Shown: in pieces, positions 55,464-61,638 of the stretch | How the letters are laid out: each line of letters opens with the position of its first letter | How positions within the stretch are numbered: position 1 is the first letter of the stretch | Assembly: GCF_014596915.1 (NCBI RefSeq) | Contig: NZ_JACVWU010000024.1 | Span: forward strand, 62,001-126,000 | Reading direction: 5' to 3' | From: Streptomyces sp. TRM68416 | GTDB lineage: Bacteria; Actinomycetota; Actinomycetes; Streptomycetales; Streptomycetaceae | Length of the DNA stretch: 64,000 bases | Program-made: the position numbers and the translations under genes | Notes under the pieces: model-generated | What the model was told of the DNA's origin: nothing | The model's database searches: none | The model's input: the letters and a program-made list of their open reading frames with translations, nothing else

Positions 55464-55631
55464 TCAGTCGGTGAGGGCTTCGCCGGTGCCGAAGCAGGCG
55501 AGGCAGATACCGGTCTGCTGGCCGACCGTGCGGCGCTTGCGTCCGACGCGGACCGTGCGGGCTACCTCCCCGGTGCCCTTGCACGGCGCGCACGGCTTGG
55601 GCTCCGCAGGCTTGCGCTTGCGAGCGGCCAT
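55464..55631 (-). CDS. 55-aa zinc-ribbon protein
   Basis: MAARKRKPAEPKPCAPCKGT begins a protein with two DnaJ-type CxxCxGTGE motifs (CAPCKGTGE and CLACFGTGE) joined by a basic stretch. GAGGGGTGA precedes the ATG. It overlaps no neighbour but is only 5 bases from the upstream gene. It pairs with the similar zinc protein at 53721 in the same operon. Confidence 0.75.
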   Translation of the reverse strand: MAARKRKPAEPKPCAPCKGTGEVARTVRVGRKRRTVGQQTGICLACFGTGEALTD

Positions 55632-55636
55632 GGCCG

Positions 55637-55840
55637 TCACCCCTCCGTGGGGTACTCGGGCCCCTCGCCGGGGTCGCAGTCGGGCGGGATCAGACCAGCC
55701 GGCGGCTCGGGCAGGGACGCGGCCAAGGCGCCGCCCACCAGGTCGGCAAAGACCGGGTCAGCGTCGCACCGTTCGGCGTACAGGGTCAGGGCGCCGAGCA
55801 GCATCACGGTGCGGGCGAAGTCGTCGCAGCTAGGGCACAT
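55637..55840 (-). CDS. 67-aa hypothetical AICE protein
   Basis: It starts MCPSCDDFARTVMLLGALTL and ends in an acidic Pro/Gly tail (CDPGEGPEYPTEG). AGGAAGG lies eight bases before the ATG. It sits between traB and the zinc-ribbon gene on the same strand. No known motif except CPSC. Confidence 0.65.
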   Translation of the reverse strand: MCPSCDDFARTVMLLGALTLYAERCDADPVFADLVGGALAASLPEPPAGLIPPDCDPGEGPEYPTEG

Positions 55841-55920
55841 GACGGGTGCCTTCCTTCAGGCATGGCTCGGGTAGGGACCTGGCGCGAAGCGGTCGCGCCG
55901 ACCGTGGAACGGCAGAGGGG

Positions 55921-57258
55921 TCAGGCAGCCTCGACGACCGCCGGCGCCTCGACGGGCGCGAGATCCGTCAGCGGCCGGAAGCGGGCCAACTCCGGGATGT
56001 CCGGGGCGAGATGCGCATAGCGGTTGCAGGCGGCCACGGCTTGCCGCATGGACGTGTGCGGGGCGCGGACGCGCACCCATTCGCCGGTGGAGTAGCCGAC
56101 CACGGCCATGCCGCGCCGGTTGTTCGGGATCTGCGTGGCGGCGAACACCGCGTGCGGGGAGATGTCGCCGAAGGCCATCTTCGCGGTGGTCACGTCGTTG
56201 ACGCGGTGCACCATCCGGCCGGTGAGCTGGGCGCGCAGCATGGTGATGCCGTCGCCGAGTTCGGAGCCGAAGCGCTGCCCGTACAGGTCCAGGAACATCC
56301 CGGCAGCACGGCCGAGCTGGGCCAGGCGGACCAGCGCGGTGACGATCCGGTCCCGCCGCGGATCGTTCTTCTTCGTGCTCAGGGCCAGTTCGGCGATCTC
56401 GTCGATCGTGATCACGACCGGGACCGGGCGCAGCGCCTCCGGCAGGTCCCAGATGTTCGCGGCGATCTCCCCCTCCGGGGTATCGGCGCTGATCCGTTGC
56501 TCGCGGCGGATCAGGTCGTAGATGCCCTCCATCCGGTCCACCAGGGCTTCCAGCAGCTCCCTGGCGTCATCGGGGTTGTCTGCGAGGGCGGAGAAGCGGC
56601 GCGCGAACGGACCGAGTTCGATCTTCTTGCAGTCGATGCCGACCAACGCGACCGGCTGCGCAGCCAGTTCCCTGATCACGGTGCGCTGGGTGACCGACTT
56701 GCCCGACTGGGTGGCGCCGACCGTGACTGAGTGCGGAACCTCCCGGTAGTCGCGGTAGTGCACGCTGCCGTCCTCGACCATGGCAATCGGGATCTTCAGC
56801 ATGCCCCGGTCGGTCGTGGCGGGCATCTGCACCCGCTTGAGGACGTCGTAGCCGGTCAGGGCGAGTTCGACCACACCCGGCTTGATCTCGCGGGAGGTGA
56901 CCTGATGGACGGCGAAGGAGTGGCGCAGCCGGTCCGAGGCGGCCGCGAACTCGAACGCGTCCTGTCCCGGCCGCATCCGCAGCCGCAGCCTGAGCCCGAC
57001 CCGGGTGGGCTTGATCCACAGCATGACGGGCACCTGCTGCCGAGGCGTCTCCCGACCCAGCAGACGGGCCAGGGTACGGCGCCAACGCGGCGCCGGCGTG
57101 GTCAGGTGGCAGGCCTCCATAACCGAGGCGAAGCGCCAGCGCACCCGCAGCACGGCCAGCACGACACCGAAGCTCAGCCAGTACCAGACGGGACGGCGCC
57201 ACCGCAGCAGCAGCGCCAGCCCGACCACGACCGCAAGCGCGATCCATAACCACCCCAT
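55921..57258 (-). CDS. traB: TraB/TraSA FtsK-SpoIIIE-type DNA translocase
   Basis: A 445-aa septal DNA pump that moves double-stranded AICE DNA between mycelia. Two N-terminal transmembrane helices (WLWIALAVVVGLALLLRW and VWYWLSFGVVLAVL) precede the motor. Walker A is VGATQSGKSVTQ, the Walker B region is VVITIDEIAEL, and RAQLTGRMVHRV is typical of the family. The Asp/Glu-poor C-terminal tail probably reads the transfer locus (clt). The ATG at 57258 overlaps the end of the upstream gene's stop region by a few bases. Confidence 0.92.
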   Translation of the reverse strand: MGWLWIALAVVVGLALLLRWRRPVWYWLSFGVVLAVLRVRWRFASVMEACHLTTPAPRWRRTLARLLGRETPRQQVPVMLWIKPTRVGLRLRLRMRPGQDAFEFAAASDRLRHSFAVHQVTSREIKPGVVELALTGYDVLKRVQMPATTDRGMLKIPIAMVEDGSVHYRDYREVPHSVTVGATQSGKSVTQRTVIRELAAQPVALVGIDCKKIELGPFARRFSALADNPDDARELLEALVDRMEGIYDLIRREQRISADTPEGEIAANIWDLPEALRPVPVVITIDEIAELALSTKKNDPRRDRIVTALVRLAQLGRAAGMFLDLYGQRFGSELGDGITMLRAQLTGRMVHRVNDVTTAKMAFGDISPHAVFAATQIPNNRRGMAVVGYSTGEWVRVRAPHTSMRQAVAACNRYAHLAPDIPELARFRPLTDLAPVEAPAVVEAA

Positions 57259-57260
57259 GA

Positions 57261-57617
57261 TCAGGCCGCCTTCGGCTTCGAGGCGCCGGCGACCAGCGAG
57301 GTGACCGCGACCGCACGGAACGCGATCCCGTGCCGCTTCTGCCCGTTGAACTCGTTCTCCCACGGCCGCGCGATCAGACCCGTCAGGGCCACCGGGGTAC
57401 CCATCAGGAGGTCACCGGAGATCCCGGTCTCCGGGACAGTGACGTTCAGGATCTCGACGTCGCCGTCCAGCGCGAACATCACGTTCACGGTCAGCAGTGT
57501 CGTGCCGGTCTCGGCATCGGTGGCAATCTCACCGGTACGACGGTCCTTGATCTTGGGCTCGGGGGCCTGGGCCACCATCACGGTGGCGGCGGAGGTGTCG
57601 ACGGGGATCTGACGCAT
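57261..57617 (-). CDS. SCO3933-family AICE regulatory protein
   Basis: A 118-aa protein starting MRQIPVDTSAATVMVAQAPE, with KDRRTGEIATDAETG and NEFNGQKRHGIAFRA. I recognise it as the small protein found ahead of traB in pSAM2-like elements and named after SCO3933. It resembles a single-stranded-DNA-binding fold in its strand pattern, but that is inference. It is first gene of the minus-strand operon, directly behind the operators. Confidence 0.78.
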   Translation of the reverse strand: MRQIPVDTSAATVMVAQAPEPKIKDRRTGEIATDAETGTTLLTVNVMFALDGDVEILNVTVPETGISGDLLMGTPVALTGLIARPWENEFNGQKRHGIAFRAVAVTSLVAGASKPKAA

Positions 57618-57702
57618 GATGGGACTTCCCTTCGTGGGCACCAGGGGCGACGCATCTGCTTGGCGGTGGGAGCGTCGCCCCGACTTGTTTCCTCCTTGAG
57701 GC

Positions 57703-57720
57703 AACCTCCTTGAGGAGGTC
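57703..57720. promoter_or_regulatory. KorSA-type operator 1
   Basis: AACCTCCTTGAGGAGGTC is a near-perfect palindrome, with a partial half-site (TTTCCTCCTTGAGG) just upstream. Confidence 0.8.
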
Positions 57721-57738
57721 TCCATGAGGTATGAGTGT

Positions 57739-57758
57739 CGACCTCCTTAAGGAGGTCG
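57739..57758. promoter_or_regulatory. KorSA-type operator 2
   Basis: CGACCTCCTTAAGGAGGTCG is a perfect 20-bp palindrome, the strongest of the three sites in the divergent promoter. Confidence 0.87.
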
Positions 57759-57788
57759 TCAAGGGGTTCGCAGAAACTTCCCTAGGGC

Positions 57789-57806
57789 GACCTCCGTAAG
57801 GAGGTC
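57789..57806. promoter_or_regulatory. KorSA-type operator 3
   Basis: GACCTCCGTAAGGAGGTC has one central mismatch and lies 35 bases before the regulator start, fitting autoregulation. Confidence 0.82.
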
Positions 57807-57841
57807 TACAGTGGGTGGCAGAAGGTGAGAGAGGACCCTGA

Positions 57842-58603
57842 ATGACCACCAGCAAGCGGCTCCCCCGCAGCCGTGAAGTCGCCGATGAGCTGCGCCGAGA
57901 CATCGAGTCAGGCGAGCTTCCGCCGGGCAGCGTGTTGCCGTCGGAACGTGAGCTGGTGGAGCGTTTCTCGATCTCCAGCGGCACGGCAAGCAAGGTCGTA
58001 GCGCTACTCAAGTCCACAGGGTTGGTTGAGAGCCAAGTCGGACGCGGCGTGTTCGTGAAGCGACGCACCCAGTTGATCCGTCACGCGCACGACAGGTACG
58101 CCCGACGCTGGCGAGAAGCAGGCAAGGCACCTTTCCGTACCGAGGTCGAGGCGCAGGGCCGGACCGCCGAGGTCGAGGTGACCAGTATCGAGCGCGTGAC
58201 TCCACCCAGGTGGGTCGCGGAACGCCTCGCCCTGCCGGCCGACGCTCAGGTGGTCCGCCGAGAGAACACGTACCGCGCTGACGGGCGAGTGGTGCAGCTC
58301 GTGACCACGTACATTCCACTCGCGATCGCCGGAGACACTTCCTTGGAAGAGGCCGTTCCTGGCCCCGGCGGGATCTACGCCGCGTTCGAAGGACTGGGGC
58401 ACCGGCTCAGCCGGATGCTCGAAGAGGTTCAGGCCCGTATGCCGAGGTACGAGGAGGCGGAACGGCTCGGCGCCGAAGCCGGTACGCCCGTCCTCGATGT
58501 GGTGCACATCAGCTACGACCAGGACGAGACACCGATGGACGTCAGTCACTTCGTGCTGCGCGCCGACGAGAACGTCTTGACGTACGAGCTACCGACCGAC
58601 TGA
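57842..58603 (+). CDS. korSA: GntR-family regulator, KorSA type
   Basis: A 253-aa repressor. The winged helix is REVADELRRDIESGELPPGSVLPSERELVERFSISSGTASKVVALLKSTGLVESQVGRGVFV, and a UTRA ligand domain follows (about 85-250). In pSAM2, KorSA represses the transfer/replication genes and itself. Here three matching palindromes stand in the divergent promoter that also drives the traB-to-int operon. A ligand-binding UTRA domain means a small molecule may lift repression. Confidence 0.9.
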   Translation: MTTSKRLPRSREVADELRRDIESGELPPGSVLPSERELVERFSISSGTASKVVALLKSTGLVESQVGRGVFVKRRTQLIRHAHDRYARRWREAGKAPFRTEVEAQGRTAEVEVTSIERVTPPRWVAERLALPADAQVVRRENTYRADGRVVQLVTTYIPLAIAGDTSLEEAVPGPGGIYAAFEGLGHRLSRMLEEVQARMPRYEEAERLGAEAGTPVLDVVHISYDQDETPMDVSHFVLRADENVLTYELPTD

Positions 58604-58619
58604 CGGGAGCACACGCCCG

Positions 58620-59153
58620 ATGAGCCACGACACCGCCTCCGGCCAGACCTCCGCCATTCGACCCCGCACGGACGACGACATAGCCGAGGCAGCCACTGCA
58701 CTGGTGGCAGTCCACGCCACGGACGGCTATCCAGTGGAGGGCGTCGACGACCCCGAGGCGTGGCTGACTCCGCCCGATCTGTTGGGGGCATGGGTCGCTG
58801 TTCTTGATCAGCAAGTCGTTGGCCACGTGGCGTTGAGCCGTCCACACGGCGAGGATGCCGTACGGCTCTACGTCGAACAGAGCCAGGAACCCGAGACGCG
58901 CGTCGCCGTGCTCGCCCGGCTGTTTGTCCATCCGGAAGCCCGCGGGCACTCGTTGGGCGAGCAACTAGTCCGGGAAGCTACTCAGCACGCCTACGGCCAA
59001 GGGCTCCGTCTGGTGGGCGACGTGATGACCAAGGACAAGGCAGCCATCCGGCTGTACGAGCGGCTCGGTTGCCAGATCATCGGCAGCACGATGCACACCT
59101 ACGGCAACGGCGAGGAGATCCCGGCCGTGTGCTTCGTCGCCCCAGGACCGTGA
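58620..59153 (+). CDS. GNAT-family N-acetyltransferase
   Basis: A 177-aa protein with the acetyl-CoA-binding core VAVLARLFVHPEARGHSLGEQLVREA and the C-terminal AIRLYERLGCQIIGS of the GNAT fold. It lies 16 bases after korSA on the same strand and is probably co-transcribed with it. The substrate is unknown. Confidence 0.9.
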   Translation: MSHDTASGQTSAIRPRTDDDIAEAATALVAVHATDGYPVEGVDDPEAWLTPPDLLGAWVAVLDQQVVGHVALSRPHGEDAVRLYVEQSQEPETRVAVLARLFVHPEARGHSLGEQLVREATQHAYGQGLRLVGDVMTKDKAAIRLYERLGCQIIGSTMHTYGNGEEIPAVCFVAPGP

Positions 59154-59192
59154 TCGCGGACAGACTTTCCCTACGTCATCAAGGCTCGCTTC

Positions 59193-59220
59193 GCTCGCGG
59201 CTGCTGCTTCAGCCGCGAGC
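59193..59220 (+). terminator. Hairpin after the acetyltransferase gene
   Basis: GCTCGCGGCTG and CAGCCGCGAGC form an 11-bp perfect stem with a 6-base loop, 40 bases past the stop. Confidence 0.65.
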
Positions 59221-59234
59221 GCCGGCCACCCGAA

Positions 59235-59297
59235 CCACGGGGCAACGATCACGGGAGCGGGAGAGCCCGCAGCGCACCGCCGCCACGATCCGACCTC
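59235..59297. repeat. 63-bp perfect inverted repeat, left arm
   Basis: CCACGGGGCAACGATCACGG opens the arm. Its exact reverse complement is at 59581-59643, with 283 bases between. Confidence 0.93.
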
Positions 59298-59580
59298 TGT
59301 AGGGAGAACACTTCAGTACCCGTTGCCTCGCACCTGCGGGCCGATTCCGCCAGCCACAGCAATACCCGCACTGCCTGACAGGGTCAGGTCGATCATTGAT
59401 CGAGGGCCGCGCACGCGCGGCGGCGACGGTCGGCCGCCGCCGCCCTGCCTCCATGTCTCCGCCACCGGCTGGGCACCGCCGTCCGCCCGTCGCCACCAGC
59501 AGCGGCCAAATACAGCACTGGGATAGGTGAGCCGAGGGGATTGCCGCACAGCAGGTCACAGACGCTTTGTGTTACCGAAT

Positions 59581-59643
59581 GAGGTCGGATCGTGGCGGCG
59601 GTGCGCTGCGGGCTCTCCCGCTCCCGTGATCGTTGCCCCGTGG
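59581..59643. repeat. 63-bp perfect inverted repeat, right arm
   Basis: GAGGTCGGATCGTGGCGGCG opens the arm, an exact reverse complement of 59235-59297. Weaker similarity continues about 14 bases outward on both sides. Confidence 0.93.
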
Positions 59644-59649
59644 CTGGGG

Positions 59650-59818
59650 CGGTCGGCTCCACGACTTTAGGCAGCCACCATGGGGCGAGCCTCGAAGATC
59701 ATGGCCCCAACGTCGTGCTTTAACGGGCAGGTCCACAGACTGCCCGACTCGCTGAAGCTTACGGGGCCATGATCACTCGCCCCATGGCAGCTCCCGCCCA
59801 AAGTCGCTCCGCCGACCG
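59650..59818. repeat. Long imperfect inverted repeat (about 57-bp arms)
   Basis: Left arm 59650-59707 includes CCATGGGGCGAG and GATCATGGCCCC. Right arm 59763-59818 includes GGGGCCATGATC and CTCGCCCCATGG. They differ mainly by a 6-7-base indel and scattered changes. The 55-base loop holds CGGGCAG/CTGCCCG, so a large stem with an apical hairpin can form. Confidence 0.8.
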
Positions 59819-59984
59819 TTGTCAGTGCCGAGGTATACCCTCGTAAGTTTGACGTTCCTTCAGTCCCGAACTAGCCCCGAAACCACTACATGTTGTGCCC
59901 CTACGCACGAGTAACACAACTTATGGGGTCCTTGCTTGCAGAGCGTCGCCCGGGGTGCTGTACTGATTCGCGTTCGAACCAAAG

Positions 59985-60039
59985 CAGGCCCCAGCCAGGG
60001 GCTTCGACTATGAGGTCGAACCGTCCGGCATGGGGCCTG
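59985..60039 (+). other. Possible structured leader upstream of the DUF2188 gene
   Basis: CAGGCCCC (59985-59992) pairs with GGGGCCTG (60032-60039). Inside, TTCGAC pairs with GTCGAA around TATGAG. This could be a folded 5' leader or DNA structure. Confidence 0.35.
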
Positions 60040-60129
60040 GTGCGTTGGTGGCGCCCTGGGACCCTACAACCTCCCCGCCTTGACTCCAAGATGGGAGGCC
60101 GGGCGGTTCGCCTCTGAAACGGAGATTTA

Positions 60130-60372
60130 ATGTCCGGACAGGCGAACTCCCGCGACGTGGTACGTCGCGATGACGGAACGTGGGCAGTCACGAGACCGGG
60201 ATCTGAGCGCGCAAGCGCGGTCACCGACACCCAGGCCGAGGCCATCGAGCGCGGCTCTCAGATCCTCGGTAACGACGGCGGCGGGGAACTCCGCATCCAC
60301 GGCACGGACGGTCGTGTGAGGGATCAGCGCACCATCAGCCCCGGCAACGACCCGCATCCGCCGAAGGGCTGA
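60130..60372 (+). CDS. DUF2188 domain protein
   Basis: An 80-aa protein with the DUF2188 pattern DVVRRDDGTWAVTRPGSERASAVTDTQAEAIERGSQILGNDGGGELRIHGTDGRVRDQRTI. GGAGAT precedes the ATG. The family is small and widespread in mobile and phage DNA; its function is unknown. Confidence 0.88.
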   Translation: MSGQANSRDVVRRDDGTWAVTRPGSERASAVTDTQAEAIERGSQILGNDGGGELRIHGTDGRVRDQRTISPGNDPHPPKG

Positions 60373-60377
60373 TCACC

Positions 60378-60548
60378 ATGGCTCACTTCTGGATCAATCA
60401 GGGCGTCCCGGGAGCGAAGGAACAGCAGGTTCACGCGCACGCGTACGTCATGGAAGGCGAGTACGTCCACTTCCTCGACGAGACCAAGCGGAAGGTGATG
60501 AGCATCCGCCAGGAGATCACCTTCCTCATCGAGCGCAGCGACGCGTAA
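60378..60548 (+). CDS. 56-aa protein downstream of DUF2188
   Basis: MAHFWINQGVPGAKEQQVHA continues with HAYVMEGEYVHFLDETKRKVMSIRQEITFLIERSDA. The ATG is 5 bases past the DUF2188 stop. The sequence reads as a compact beta-rich domain. I do not recognise it. It is probably a two-gene unit with DUF2188. Confidence 0.65.
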   Translation: MAHFWINQGVPGAKEQQVHAHAYVMEGEYVHFLDETKRKVMSIRQEITFLIERSDA

Positions 60549-60827
60549 CCCGCGTGCCCCCCGCGTGCCCGATCCGATGGGCGCGTAGGGGGCACCACGG
60601 GGAACGACGGGCAGGACTCCACAAACAAGCAGGTCAGCGAAGCGCCAGGTCAATCGGCACCGGCATACGCGATCTTCCAAACTGGTGCTCCAAAACCCGG
60701 CAGCAGCGATTGACTTTGTCGTTGAGACTCCGCCGGCCTCGGGCACACTGCTGTTATGAACGGAGCATGGGGAGTACCGCACTCAACCAGTACGGGACCA
60801 TACCGTCACCCGACAAGAGAGGTCGCC

Positions 60828-61517
60828 GTGATTCCCGTTCTCAACTACGAAGTAGCACCTGAGATCCCCGAACGTGCCACTTTCTGGATGCCGACAGAAG
60901 ATGATATCCCAGATGATGAAGGGTTGGGCTACTTTCGAGATGTCTGGATGATTCTGAATGAGCCATTGGAATATACTCGGCGCGTCATAGAGTCCGAAAG
61001 AGGCTTCATCACACTCGTTGATCGACTCGCTGAATCCGTCCAGGATTACGAGACCCTGGCCAGCCTGATCGAAAATGGTGAGACAGAGCGAGTCATTACT
61101 GAACCGCTCCTAGGGCGGCTAAAGGCAGAAGCACGGGAGATTCTCGAATGGACGGAAGATGACGAGCTGCCTCTCCGAAGTCTAGAACTCGGCGTTGCCG
61201 GACTCTCGTATGCCCTGTCAACGATTGGATCTGTTCCTGTTGCAAGCTGTCGAGGCCACATGGATGGGTGGTCGGATCAACCCGTAGTCTATGCCGCGAT
61301 CGACGAGCAGCGAGCCCACTGGCTTCAACCGCTGGTACAGGAAGCGGGGTGCGGATTCCATATAGGCATGAACCGGGAAGAATTTCTTGCCATTGACGGG
61401 CCGTCCATCCATCACACAAATAATCTAGCTCAAGCTGTGGTATCGAAATTTGGTGGGCACACAGAGATGTTCGACAGGTGGCTCGACCTAGACGCGATTT
61501 ATACGCGTTACGAATAG
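60828..61517 (+). CDS. 229-aa protein of unknown function, low-GC cargo
   Basis: It starts at GTG 60828 (IPVLNYEVAPEIPERATFW) with GAGAGGT five bases upstream. An upstream in-frame ATG (60756) would add 24 unlikely residues. It is soluble and rich in Glu/Asp, with LGVAGLSYALSTIGSVPVASCRGH, DQPVVYAAIDEQRAHWLQPLV and GPSIHHTNNLAQAVVSKFGGHTEMFDRWLDL. Codons use far more A and T than the host genes. It faces the GHKL-nuclease gene. I recognise no family; the CRGH and WL-motifs may be catalytic. Confidence 0.75.
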   Translation: MIPVLNYEVAPEIPERATFWMPTEDDIPDDEGLGYFRDVWMILNEPLEYTRRVIESERGFITLVDRLAESVQDYETLASLIENGETERVITEPLLGRLKAEAREILEWTEDDELPLRSLELGVAGLSYALSTIGSVPVASCRGHMDGWSDQPVVYAAIDEQRAHWLQPLVQEAGCGFHIGMNREEFLAIDGPSIHHTNNLAQAVVSKFGGHTEMFDRWLDLDAIYTRYE

Positions 61518-61540
61518 CCTTACGCCCCTGGGGGTGAAGG
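61515..61540. terminator. Hairpin between convergent cargo genes
   Basis: GCCTT at 61515 pairs with AAGGC, enclosing CCCC/GGGG, with mismatches between. It lies directly after the 229-aa gene and before the convergent gene's end. Confidence 0.5.
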
Positions 61541-61638
61541 CAGCTTGAGAAACGTTGCAGCATGGCAGCCCGACACATTTACCAAGCCAACCTAAACCAA
61601 CCCCCAGTGGACGTCACAGCAAGACCGACAACCGAGAA

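Larger units (their letters stand above)
59154..60129. other. 976-bp gene-free block with nested inverted repeats
   Basis: No credible gene lies here; frames across it have no ribosome-binding site or family resemblance and reflect the inverted repeats. The block holds a hairpin, a perfect 63-bp inverted repeat, a longer imperfect one and a structured leader before the DUF2188 gene, each listed separately. Such structure without genes fits a replication, single-strand conversion or transfer (clt) locus of the element. Confidence 0.55.

Noticed and set aside
59209..59662. Minus-strand frames sharing RSRERESPQRTAATIRP
   Set aside because: The shared peptide arises only because each frame crosses one arm of the 63-bp inverted repeat; no start signals or coding bias.
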